Shown piece by piece: positions 16,340-24,654 of a stretch of 64,000 nucleotides of DNA. The notes beneath the pieces were generated by a model, which saw only the letters and a program-made list of their open reading frames with translations, was not told where the DNA came from and searched no databases. The stretch is from Streptomyces avermitilis MA-4680 = NBRC 14893 (GTDB lineage: Bacteria; Actinomycetota; Actinomycetes; Streptomycetales; Streptomycetaceae): contig NC_003155.5 in NCBI RefSeq assembly GCF_000009765.2, forward strand, positions 5,766,001 to 5,830,000, read 5' to 3'. Every line of letters starts with the position of its first letter. Position 1 is the stretch's first letter. A program made the translations under genes and the position numbers.

Positions 16340-17332
16340 ATGACGAAGTACGGATCCTTCCCCGGTACGCGTCCCCGGCGGCTGCGTACGACCCCCGCTC
16401 TGCGGCGCATGGTCGCCGAGACCCGGCTGCACCCGGCCGACTTCATCCTCCCCGCGTTCGTGCGCGAGGGCGTGAGTGAGCCGGTGCCGATCACGGCCAT
16501 GCCCGGCGTCGTGCAGCACACGCGCGACAGCCTGAAGAAGGCGGCGCTGGAGGCGCTGGAGGCCGGTGTCTCCGGGATCATGCTCTTCGGGGTGCCGGAG
16601 GACGCGAAGAAGGACGCCCAGGGGTCGGCGGGCACGGATCCGGACGGGATCCTCCAGGTCGCGCTGCGCGATGTGCGGGCCGAGGTCGGGGACGAGCTGA
16701 TCGTCATGTCCGACCTGTGCCTCGACGAGTTCACCGACCACGGCCACTGCGGGGTGCTCGACGGGCAGGGCCGGGTCGACAACGACGCGACCCTGGAGCG
16801 GTACGCCGAGATGGCGCAGGTGCAGGCCGACGCGGGCGCGCATGTGGTCGGGCCGAGCGGGATGATGGACGGCCAGATCGGTGTCGTCCGGGACGCCCTG
16901 GACCAGATCGGGCGCGAGGACGTCTCCATCCTGGCGTACACCGCCAAGTACTCCTCCGCCTTCTACGGGCCCTTCCGGGAGGCCGTCGGCTCCTCGCTCA
17001 AGGGTGACCGCAAGACGTATCAGCAGGATCCCGCCAATGCGCGCGAGTCGCTGCGGGAGCTGGCCCTCGACCTGGAGGAGGGCGCCGACATGGTGATGGT
17101 CAAGCCGGCCGGTCCCTACCTCGACATCCTCGCGCGGGTCGCCGACGCGGTGGACGTACCGCTCGCGGCGTACCAGATCTCCGGCGAGTACTCGATGATC
17201 GAGGCCGCCGCGGAGAAGGGCTGGATCGACCGGGACAAGGCGATCCTGGAGACGCTGACCGGCATCAAGCGGGCCGGGGCACAGAACATCCTGACGTACT
17301 GGGCCACCGAGGTGGCGCAGAAGCTGCGCTGA
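16340..17332 (+). CDS. hemB: Delta-aminolevulinic acid dehydratase (porphobilinogen synthase)
   Basis: A 330-residue enzyme that condenses two aminolevulinates to porphobilinogen. The two active-site lysines are seen at Lys-203 (AYTAKYSSAFYGPFREA) and Lys-255 (MVKPAGPYLDI). The metal region reads DLCLDEFTDHGHCG: it has Asp/His instead of a full three-Cys zinc site, pointing to the magnesium-type enzyme. ATG at 16340 follows GGAGGG very closely; GTG 16331 is in frame but lies over that site. It is separated from hemD by a hairpin-containing gap and may have its own promoter. Confidence 0.96.
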   Translation: MTKYGSFPGTRPRRLRTTPALRRMVAETRLHPADFILPAFVREGVSEPVPITAMPGVVQHTRDSLKKAALEALEAGVSGIMLFGVPEDAKKDAQGSAGTDPDGILQVALRDVRAEVGDELIVMSDLCLDEFTDHGHCGVLDGQGRVDNDATLERYAEMAQVQADAGAHVVGPSGMMDGQIGVVRDALDQIGREDVSILAYTAKYSSAFYGPFREAVGSSLKGDRKTYQQDPANARESLRELALDLEEGADMVMVKPAGPYLDILARVADAVDVPLAAYQISGEYSMIEAAAEKGWIDRDKAILETLTGIKRAGAQNILTYWATEVAQKLR

Positions 17333-17377
17333 GGACGGCGCCCGGCGTCTGCGGCGCGAACTCCCTTGCGGGTGACG

Positions 17378-17986
17378 TCAGTACGTGAGCGCGGTGTCCA
17401 TGGACGACTGCCAGTACGTCACCGTGAGCCGGTCGTCGACGTGGACCCCCCTGGGCGGGAGCGCCGGGCGGGCGGTGCTGCCGTCCTTGAAGGTGATCGT
17501 GAGGGTCTTGGCCGTGGAGCCGGATGCGCCGCTGCCGTCGCCCGAGGACAGGAGCACGCCCGCGTAGGCGGACTCGCGGGGGGACAGCCGGACCGCCGCC
17601 CGCGGCCTGGTCTCCCGCGCCGCCGGGACGGACCGGGCCTCGCCGAACCGGGTGACCGGGTGGCCGGTGAGGGTGCAGGTCCTCGAACCGGTGTTGGTGA
17701 GGGTCAGGAGCAGGTGGTTCAGGGGGCGGGAGACCTCCGTGGCCATGATCCTGGTGGTGTCGGCGGTGCACGGGGGGCTGCCGGCGGTGGTGGTGCCTGG
17801 GGTGGTGTCCGCCGTGTCCGGTGCGGTCGTCGGCGTCGAACCGGTCGGCCGGGTCGCCGACTTGGACGCCGCGGACGGGTCCTCGTCGCGTACGCCCTCG
17901 CCGTTCTCGCACGCCGTGAGGGCGAGCGCCGCGAGCGCGACCGCGGCGGCGGCGAACAGCCGGGTACGGGCGGTGCGTTCGGACAT
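17378..17986 (-). CDS. Secreted lipoprotein, DUF4232-like
   Basis: A 202-residue protein with a lipoprotein signal: RTRLFAAAAVALAALALTAC, where Cys is the lipid-modified residue (about residue 27). A Thr/Pro-rich linker follows, then an external domain with the conserved pattern LTNTGSRTCTLTGHPVTRFG typical of DUF4232 beta-sandwich proteins. It would sit on the outer face of the membrane. ATG at 17986 has GAGGGGG upstream; a longer reading lacks coding sense. It is divergent from the membrane-anchored HTH gene and convergent with hemB. Function unknown. Confidence 0.8.
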   Translation of the reverse strand: MSERTARTRLFAAAAVALAALALTACENGEGVRDEDPSAASKSATRPTGSTPTTAPDTADTTPGTTTAGSPPCTADTTRIMATEVSRPLNHLLLTLTNTGSRTCTLTGHPVTRFGEARSVPAARETRPRAAVRLSPRESAYAGVLLSSGDGSGASGSTAKTLTITFKDGSTARPALPPRGVHVDDRLTVTYWQSSMDTALTY

Positions 17987-18197
17987 GGGTCGGCCCCCTC
18001 TGGTGTGGCTGGTCGGCGTGGCCGCTCGACCGGTTGCCGGGAGCGGCGTGCTTGGATGGCCCAAGCTTGTGGGGTGATCCGTCCCGGCCGCCACAGTCGT
18101 CGGGTGATTCGGGACGCCGGGATGGCGGTACCGGCTCTGACCTGGGGGAATGTCATCCCTCTGGAATACGGTCCGGGACGCGGGTGAGGGAGAGAAC
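17987..18197. promoter_or_regulatory. Divergent promoter region, lipoprotein and HTH-TM genes
   Basis: About 210 bases between two divergent starts. Both genes have good ribosome sites at its ends (GAGGGGG for the lipoprotein; GGGAGAG for the HTH gene). I see no obvious palindrome. Confidence 0.4.
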
Positions 18198-19505
18198 GTG
18201 GCCGGGGACGAGTTCGCGGGACTGCTGAAGGAACTCAAGGAGCGGTCCGGACTCAGTTACGGGACGCTCGGGAAGCGGCTGCACATGAGTGCGTCGACGC
18301 TGCACCGGTACGTCAACGGGGAGGCCGTACCGGCGGATTACGCGCCCGTGGAGCGCTTCGCCCGGGTGTGCCGGGCGACGCCCGAGGAGCTGGTGGAGCT
18401 GCACCGGCGGTGGGTGCGGGCGGACGCGCTGCGGGGGCAGAAGGGGGCGCCCGAGCCGGCGGTGGCGTCGGCGGTGGCTGTGCCGGAGCCGGAGGTGGAG
18501 GCGGCTTCCGGGACCGAGGGTGCGCCTGAGCCGGATGCGGCCTCCGGGGCCGAAGATGCGCCTGAGGTGGAGTCGGACGCAGGAGCCGAGCCCGAATCGC
18601 CGGTACGGCGTCGGCGTACCGTCGTGCTCGCCGGTGCCGCCGTGGCCGCGGCCGTCGTGGCCGCCGCGCTCGTCGTGAACCTCGTGCCCGGCAAGGGCGA
18701 CGACCACGGCCGCAAGCAGTCGGCGGGTGCCGCCGCCTCGTCCGCCGGCGTGACGTCCGACGGCACCGCGTCGGCCGGTGCGAAGAGCGCGTCGCCCTCG
18801 CCCTCGCCGTCCGCCTCGCGCGGCGCCGGTCCTGCCCCGTCCGGCTCCCGGAGTGTCGGGGCGGAGCGGACGCGGGGCCCGGACGACGGGGCCGCCGCGC
18901 CGATCGTCGTCGCCAACGCGTACAAGTGGGACAGCCCGTGCAGCCAGCACTACCTGGTGGACCGGGACGCCGCGCGGATGCCGCCACCGCCGACCGAGCC
19001 GGACGCGCGCGGGTGGGTCACCGCGCTCGGCGGGGTGCCCGCCGGGCAGCAGATGCTCGCGCTGACCGTGCAGGGCACCGGCAAGGCCACCGTCGTCCTG
19101 GAGTCGCTGCATGTGCGGGTGGCCAAGAAGGACGCGCCGCTCGCGTGGAACGACTACGAGATGGGCGTCGGATGCGGCGGCGGCGTGGAGACGCGGTCGT
19201 TCGAGGTGGATCTCGACGCCGGCCGGCCGGTGGCCGTGCCCAAGGCCGGTCAGCGGGACTTCCCCTACAAGGTCAGCGAGTCCGACCCCGAGGTGTTCTA
19301 TGTGTTCGCGGACGCGCGGACCCATGACGTGAGCTGGAACCTGGAGCTGGAGTGGTCCAGCGGGACGAAGCACGGGACGGTCCGCGTCGACGACAACGGC
19401 GAGCTCTTCCGCACCAGCGGCAACGTGGGGCGTCCCGCGTACAACTACCCGCTGGGTTCCACAGAGTGGGGCAGGAACGCGTACGAGCCGAACGTCAAAG
19501 GCTGA
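18198..19505 (+). CDS. Membrane-anchored XRE-type HTH protein with external domain
   Basis: A 435-residue protein in three parts. Residues 1-75 are an XRE/Cro-type helix-turn-helix (LSYGTLGKRLHMSASTLHRYV). A long Ala/Glu/Pro-rich linker runs to about 130. One transmembrane helix (TVVLAGAAVAAAVVAAALVV, about 139-160) follows. The rest is external: a Ser/Ala/Gly linker and a folded C-terminal domain of about 190 residues with CSQHYLVDRDAARMPPPP and an isolated pair of cysteines. Such proteins may act as one-component transmembrane sensors; this is inference. GTG 18198 is preceded by GGGAGAG. The divergent neighbour is a DUF4232-like lipoprotein. Confidence 0.82.
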   Translation: MAGDEFAGLLKELKERSGLSYGTLGKRLHMSASTLHRYVNGEAVPADYAPVERFARVCRATPEELVELHRRWVRADALRGQKGAPEPAVASAVAVPEPEVEAASGTEGAPEPDAASGAEDAPEVESDAGAEPESPVRRRRTVVLAGAAVAAAVVAAALVVNLVPGKGDDHGRKQSAGAAASSAGVTSDGTASAGAKSASPSPSPSASRGAGPAPSGSRSVGAERTRGPDDGAAAPIVVANAYKWDSPCSQHYLVDRDAARMPPPPTEPDARGWVTALGGVPAGQQMLALTVQGTGKATVVLESLHVRVAKKDAPLAWNDYEMGVGCGGGVETRSFEVDLDAGRPVAVPKAGQRDFPYKVSESDPEVFYVFADARTHDVSWNLELEWSSGTKHGTVRVDDNGELFRTSGNVGRPAYNYPLGSTEWGRNAYEPNVKG

Positions 19506-19512
19506 GCGAAGG

Positions 19513-19548
19513 TGATCGGGTGGGCACCGAGATGATCGGGCGGGCACC
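19513..19548. repeat. Short direct repeat in the gap before the methyltransferase gene
   Basis: TGATCGGGTGGGCACC (19513-19528) and TGATCGGGCGGGCACC (19533-19548) differ at one base and lie 20 bases apart. They are in the 108-base gap between the HTH-TM gene and the methyltransferase gene. Confidence 0.6.
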
Positions 19549-19613
19549 AACAAGTCGCCCTGGGAGTTAGGTTGTTGCCCGTTGAATGACGCGACTCTCC
19601 AGGGAGAGGCCCT

Positions 19614-20516
19614 ATGCCCGGTGACGCCCTCAGCCACGACCCCGCCGAGCTGAGAAAGAGGATCGACACCACCAAGGCGCATCCGGCGCGGGTCTACGAC
19701 GTGTTTCTCGGTGGCAAGGACAACTACCCGGTGGACCGTGCCGCGGCCGCCGCGGCGCTCGCGGCGAACCCGCGCGGCTATCTGGACGTGCGGCACAACC
19801 GCGACTTCCTGCGGCGGGCGGTGACGCGGCTGGCGCAGGACGACGGCATCCGGCAGTTCCTGGACATCGGCACCGGTCTGCCGACGCAGGAGAACGTGCA
19901 CCAGATCGCCCAGCGGATCAATCCGGACTCACGGGTCGTGTACGTCGACAACGACCCCGTCGTGCTCGCCCACGCGCGCGCCCTGCTGAACAGCGGCCCC
20001 GAGGGCGCCACCGACTACATCGACGCCGACCTCAAGAGCCCCGGGCAGATCCTGGAGGCGGCCGCCAAGACTCTCGACTTCGACCAGCCGGTCGCGCTCG
20101 TGCTCGTGGCGGTCCTGCACTTCGTGGAGGACGCGGAGGCCTACCCGATCGTGCGCGAGCTGGTGGAGGCGCTGCCGTCCGGCAGCCGGCTGGTGCTCAG
20201 CCATCTCACCGAGGACCTCAACGCCGAGAACATCCGCGCGGTCCAGCGGACTTTCACGGAGCGCGGCTTCACCTTCGTGCTGCGCACCAAGGGCGAGGTC
20301 GAGCGGTTCCTCACGGACAACGGCCTGGAGCTCGACGACCCGGGCGTCGTTCCCGCCCATCACTGGCGGCCCGACGACGCCGCTCCGGTGCCCGAGCAGC
20401 CGGACGCGTCCTACCTCGCCTCCCTCGACGACATCGAGAAGGTCCGCTACCGCGACATCAACGACGTCACGGACGCCGACATCAACGTGTACGCGGTCAC
20501 CGGCAGGAAGGCGTAG
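19614..20516 (+). CDS. SAM-dependent methyltransferase, DUF574 type
   Basis: A 300-residue protein of the actinobacterial S-adenosyl methyltransferase family (formerly DUF574). Family signatures visible are AHPARVYDVFLGGKDNYPVD, HNRDFLRRAVTRLA, the SAM-binding QFLDIGTGLPTQENVH, and VYVDNDPVVLAHARALL. The substrate of this large Streptomyces family is unknown. ATG 19614 has GGGAGAGG upstream. It stands alone between an HTH-TM gene and a convergent phosphotransferase gene. Confidence 0.9.
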   Translation: MPGDALSHDPAELRKRIDTTKAHPARVYDVFLGGKDNYPVDRAAAAAALAANPRGYLDVRHNRDFLRRAVTRLAQDDGIRQFLDIGTGLPTQENVHQIAQRINPDSRVVYVDNDPVVLAHARALLNSGPEGATDYIDADLKSPGQILEAAAKTLDFDQPVALVLVAVLHFVEDAEAYPIVRELVEALPSGSRLVLSHLTEDLNAENIRAVQRTFTERGFTFVLRTKGEVERFLTDNGLELDDPGVVPAHHWRPDDAAPVPEQPDASYLASLDDIEKVRYRDINDVTDADINVYAVTGRKA

Positions 20517-20562
20517 GGCGCCCGCGGCCGTCGCGGACCGGGACTGAGCCTCGAGGAACGCC

Positions 20563-21495
20563 CTATCCGTCCGTGCCGAACCACGTCTCGGCGAGCGCGT
20601 CGAGGCGTGGGTGCGGCGGGGCCGGCATCTCCCGCAGATACCAGGCCAGATCGCTGTACACATGCAGCAGCGTATACGCGAGCAGTTGGTACGGGTCGTG
20701 CGGCGGCCGGCCGTACGCCTGGTAGAACCTCCGGAGCAGGCGGGGGTCACCGCGCGACATGAACAGGCCGACGCTCACGAAGTCGTACGCCGGGTCGCCG
20801 ATCATGGCCGGCTCGAAGTCGAAGAGACCGGTCAGGCGCCACCCGTCCTGCGGGTCCACCGTCAGGTGCTCGCGCATGAACTCGGTGTGCAGCAGGACGC
20901 GTTCCCCCGACGCCGGCAGCCGTACCGCGTCCAGGAAGCCGGGGATCTGGTCCAGCCACGGCTTCGGCAGCCCGGCCGCGCGGTGGTGCTCCAGTACGCC
21001 GGCGCGCTGCCGGCGCAGGAACGTGCCCCAGTCCGCCGGTCCGACGACGTCGGCCAGCGGCTTCCAGTCCACGGAGTGCAGCGCGGCCAGGGTCTCGGCC
21101 GCCTCGTCGACGATCCGGTCCTGCTCGACGGCCGGGATCCGGGACCAGGCCGTCGAGAGGCTCACTCCGGGCAGCCGGGACATCAGCACGTAGCGCCAGC
21201 CGTTCTTGTACATCTCGCCGGCGTGCAAGCGGGGTGTCGGCACGGGCAGTTGACCCCAGAGGTGGGACAACACCCGTGCCTCTCTGACGCCTTCGGCCGC
21301 CTCGAAGCCCGGGAACAGCTTCAGTACCAGGGTCCCGCCGACCGCGTACACGGGCAGCGAACCATCGTCGAAACGGACCAACCGGGCACCGGTCAGCCCC
21401 AGATGGGCGCAGAGGTCCTGGGCCGCCGGTCGCAGCAGCGCCTCGTCCCTGACCATCGCGTCCAACTCTTCACTTGTGTCCACGCTGGGCAGCAT
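20563..21495 (-). CDS. Aminoglycoside phosphotransferase-family protein with atypical catalytic loop
   Basis: A 310-residue APH/choline-kinase-fold protein. The nucleotide-binding lobe shows LVLKLFPGFEAAEGVREARVL with the ATP-lysine. The catalytic loop reads LLHTEFMREHLTV where active relatives have HxDxxxxN, so Asp is Glu and Asn is His; the metal-binding motif is DFEPAMIGDPAYDF. The fold and length fit the family, but activity may be weak, altered or lost. Substrate unknown. ATG 21495 is preferred over TTG 21516. It is convergent with the methyltransferase gene. Confidence 0.82.
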   Translation of the reverse strand: MLPSVDTSEELDAMVRDEALLRPAAQDLCAHLGLTGARLVRFDDGSLPVYAVGGTLVLKLFPGFEAAEGVREARVLSHLWGQLPVPTPRLHAGEMYKNGWRYVLMSRLPGVSLSTAWSRIPAVEQDRIVDEAAETLAALHSVDWKPLADVVGPADWGTFLRRQRAGVLEHHRAAGLPKPWLDQIPGFLDAVRLPASGERVLLHTEFMREHLTVDPQDGWRLTGLFDFEPAMIGDPAYDFVSVGLFMSRGDPRLLRRFYQAYGRPPHDPYQLLAYTLLHVYSDLAWYLREMPAPPHPRLDALAETWFGTDG

Positions 21496-21653
21496 GGGCG
21501 GCAGCCTAAGGGGCAACGGACGTCGTCCGCATCGGGAAACAAAACGTATGTAGTCGACATGTAGGCCCCCGGGGTGTCCGCCGGGAATGTCCCCTCACGC
21601 ACCGGTGCGAAACGGACGTACACCTGCGCGAATCGGTCGTACAAGTGGTCGTA

Positions 21654-22565
21654 TCAGTCCCACCAGAAGGACCAGGTCCGCCGGTTGAGGACCTCGTGTG
21701 CCGCGTAGGAGCGCAGCGTCTTGTGGTGGCCCCGCGTGATGTTGTCCGGGCAGAACGCGAAGTGCTCGGCGGCGACCGCTTCCGCCTCGGCCGGTGTGGT
21801 GGGCGGGGCCGCCACCGAGAGAACCAGCTGGTCGAAGGTGAGGGCCACGACCCGTATGCCGAAGCGGTCCTCCCAGGAGCGCAGAACGGCACACAGGCGG
21901 GCCGGGTCGCTCTCGTGGTTCAGCGGGCCGCTCCAGCCGAGGGCCGCCGGGATGTCCGCGCTGCGGCGGGCCGGGACCAGGGCGAGCCGCGGCTCCTTCA
22001 GCCAGGAGCCGTCGGCGGCGAGGGAGTCGGCCGTCCCGGCGGCATGGGCGTCGGGGTCGGCGCTCTCGTCGGGGCCGGCGCCGGCGTCGGTGGTGAGGTG
22101 TGCGGCGGGGGCGAGGCCGGGCCATACCGGGCCGAACGGTGCCACCGTCTCGTCACCGGACGCGGGTGTCCCGAAGACCTCCTCGGCCCGCTCCTCGCCC
22201 GGCCGGCCCTCGCCGTCGGACAGCTCGTCCGCCGCGTACTCCTCCCAGAACTCGGCCAGCACCTCCTCAGCGTCGTGATCACCCGGATAGGACGCCTCGG
22301 CGGGCATCAACTCCCATTCGTCCGGCTCTCCTTGAGGGCCGCCCACGTCCAGGAGCACCGGCAGCAGCCCCGCCGTCCGCCGGGCGGGCGTGAGCGCGGC
22401 CCAGGCGCCGGGGGTGGCGGGCCCGTCCGCGCACCACAGCAGCGGCTCGGGCCACGGCCCGTCGTGCGTCGCGTCGATCAGTCGCCCGGCCGGGAGTTCG
22501 AGCCCGAGCGTGCGTCCGCTCGGGTCGGCCGCCAGCTTCGGCAGCGGATTGGGAAGTGTCGCCAT
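21654..22565 (-). CDS. DUF4253 protein
   Basis: A 303-residue soluble protein. The C-terminal third matches DUF4253 as I know it: LALVPARRSADIPAALGWSGP, LRSWEDRFGIRVVAL, and the ending AEHFAFCPDNITRGHHKTLRSYA. The middle is acidic and variable. No enzymatic motif is seen. ATG at 22565 starts the coding-biased sequence; the 20 residues before it are not convincing. The gene is probably single, between the phosphotransferase gene and argS on the same strand. Confidence 0.8.
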   Translation of the reverse strand: MATLPNPLPKLAADPSGRTLGLELPAGRLIDATHDGPWPEPLLWCADGPATPGAWAALTPARRTAGLLPVLLDVGGPQGEPDEWELMPAEASYPGDHDAEEVLAEFWEEYAADELSDGEGRPGEERAEEVFGTPASGDETVAPFGPVWPGLAPAAHLTTDAGAGPDESADPDAHAAGTADSLAADGSWLKEPRLALVPARRSADIPAALGWSGPLNHESDPARLCAVLRSWEDRFGIRVVALTFDQLVLSVAAPPTTPAEAEAVAAEHFAFCPDNITRGHHKTLRSYAAHEVLNRRTWSFWWD

Positions 22566-22727
22566 GCCCGTGACTGTAGGGGCGGCCACTGACAACCGGC
22601 GGGAGCCCAGATGGGGAGACCGCAAAGCCGGGACCGCTGCCGAACGCGGCAGAGCACCGGTTCACGGCTCATGCGGCAGTGGTGCCACAGCTGCCGGTAC
22701 CGGTGCTCTTCGAGCGGGCGTGGGCCG

Positions 22728-24500
22728 TCAGAGGCGCTCGGGCGTCCTGATGCCGAGGAGGGCCATGCCCTGGTGGAGCGTGCGGGCGGTGAGGTCGCAC
22801 AGGAAGAGGCGGTTCTCCGCGACCTCCTGCGCCGGCGCCGGCTTGATGACCGGGCACTGGTCGTAGAACGTCGTGTAGAGCGACGCCAGTTGGTACAGGT
22901 ACGCCGCCAGCTTGTGCGGGGCGTACTCGGCGGCGACCTCGTCCAGCGTCTCCCCGAACCGGTCCAGGTGCAGTCCCAGCGCCCGCTCCGCCGGGGCCAG
23001 TTCGAGCTCCGGGTGGGCCAGCGGCGTACGGTCGCCGGCCTTGCCGAAGATCGACCGGATACGGGCGTACGCGTACTGGAGGTACACGGACGTGTCGCCG
23101 TTCAGCGACACCATCTGGTCCAGGTCGAACTTGTAGTCCCGGACGGCGGAGGTGGAGAGGTCCGCGTACTTCACGGCGCCGATACCGACGTACCGGCCGT
23201 TCTCCTCGATCTCCTGCTCGCTCAGGCCCACCTTCTCGGCCTTCTCCCGTACGACGGCGGTGGCGCGGTCGATCGCCTCGTCCAGGAGGTCGACCAGCCG
23301 AATCGTCTCACCCTCACGCGTCTTGAACGGCTTGCCGTCCTTGCCCAGGACCGTGCCGAACGCCAGCTGCTGCGCCTGCACGTCGTCGTTCAGCCAGCCC
23401 GCCCTGCGCGCGGTCTCGAAGACCATCTTGAAGTGCAGGGACTGACGGGCGTCCACCACGTAGATGAGGCTGTTCGCCTTCAGGTTGAAGACCCGGTCCC
23501 TGATCGCCGACAGGTCGGTCGCCGCGTAGCCGTAGCCGCCGTCCGACTTCTTCACGATCAGCGGGACCGGGTTGCCGTCCGGGCCCTTCACGTCGTCGAA
23601 GAACACGCACAGCGCACCGTCGGAGCGGACCGCGACGCCCGACTCCTCCAGCAGGCGGCAGGTCTCGTCCAGCATGTCGTTGTAGCCCGACTCGCCGACC
23701 ACGTCCGGATCCCGGATCTCCAGGTCCAGCTTGTCGAAGACCGAGTAGAAGTAGATCTTCGACTCGTCCACGAACTTCTGCCACATGGCGAGGGTCTCGG
23801 GCTCGCCCGCCTGGAGGTCGACCACCCGGCGCCGCGCCCGCGTCTTGAACTCCTCGTCGGAGTCGAAGAGCGTCCGCGCCGCCTTGTAGAGCCGGTTCAG
23901 GTTCGACATGGCCTCCTCGCCGGAGACCTCCGCCGCGCCCTTGTGGTCCAGCTCGTGCGGGTGCTCGATCAGGTACTGGATGAGCATGCCGAACTGGGTG
24001 CCCCAGTCGCCGATGTGGTGCCGCCGCACCACGTTCTCGCCCGTGAACTCCAGGATCTGGACCACCGCGTCACCGATGACGGCAGACCGCAGGTGGCCTA
24101 CGTGCATCTCCTTCGCCACGTTCGGCTGCGCGTAGTCGATCACCGTCGTGCCCGGGTGCTCGGCGAGCGGCACGCCGAGGCGCTCGCCGTCCTCGTACCG
24201 CGCCGCCAGGTTCCGGGTGATGGCCTGGTCGGTGATCGTGATGTTCAGGAAGCCGGGGCCGGAGACCTCGATGTCCTTGATCACCTCACCCGACTCGACC
24301 CGCGCCACGACCTGCGTCGCCAGGTCTCTCGGGTTCGCCTTCGCCTTCTTCGCGAGAGCCAGGATCCCGTTGGCCTGGAAGTCGGCCCGGTCGCTTCGGC
24401 GCAGCAGCGGGTCCGCGGAACCGGCCTCCGGCAGAGCTGCCGAGAGGGCGTCCGCGAGGCGCTGATGGACGGAAGCGGTGAGGGACGTGACCGAGGCCAT
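22728..24500 (-). CDS. argS: Arginyl-tRNA synthetase
   Basis: A 590-residue class I synthetase. The HIGH signature is NVAKEMHVGHLRSAVIGD near residue 130. The N-terminal additional domain typical of ArgRS precedes it, and the C-terminal anticodon-binding helical domain ends in GMALLGIRTPERL. ArgRS usually lacks a canonical KMSKS, as here. The length matches the bacterial family. The start ATG is 154 bases from the divergent lysS start. Confidence 0.97.
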   Translation of the reverse strand: MASVTSLTASVHQRLADALSAALPEAGSADPLLRRSDRADFQANGILALAKKAKANPRDLATQVVARVESGEVIKDIEVSGPGFLNITITDQAITRNLAARYEDGERLGVPLAEHPGTTVIDYAQPNVAKEMHVGHLRSAVIGDAVVQILEFTGENVVRRHHIGDWGTQFGMLIQYLIEHPHELDHKGAAEVSGEEAMSNLNRLYKAARTLFDSDEEFKTRARRRVVDLQAGEPETLAMWQKFVDESKIYFYSVFDKLDLEIRDPDVVGESGYNDMLDETCRLLEESGVAVRSDGALCVFFDDVKGPDGNPVPLIVKKSDGGYGYAATDLSAIRDRVFNLKANSLIYVVDARQSLHFKMVFETARRAGWLNDDVQAQQLAFGTVLGKDGKPFKTREGETIRLVDLLDEAIDRATAVVREKAEKVGLSEQEIEENGRYVGIGAVKYADLSTSAVRDYKFDLDQMVSLNGDTSVYLQYAYARIRSIFGKAGDRTPLAHPELELAPAERALGLHLDRFGETLDEVAAEYAPHKLAAYLYQLASLYTTFYDQCPVIKPAPAQEVAENRLFLCDLTARTLHQGMALLGIRTPERL

Positions 24501-24654
24501 GGAGTGGCTGCCGTTCTAGTCGGGTTCCAGGGTTTCTGCGTACAGGAAAGCCAGTATCCCACGCGGTGAAAAGCCGTTTTCGCGGTTGCGGCCCGAGCTG
24601 GGAGAATGGTCGGGTCAGCCGTACTGGCGTATGAGAAAGAAGGACGTGCCGATC

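Noticed and set aside
18153..19901. A 582-codon minus-strand frame
   Set aside because: It is antisense to the HTH-membrane gene and the start of the methyltransferase gene; the plus-strand genes have clear motifs.
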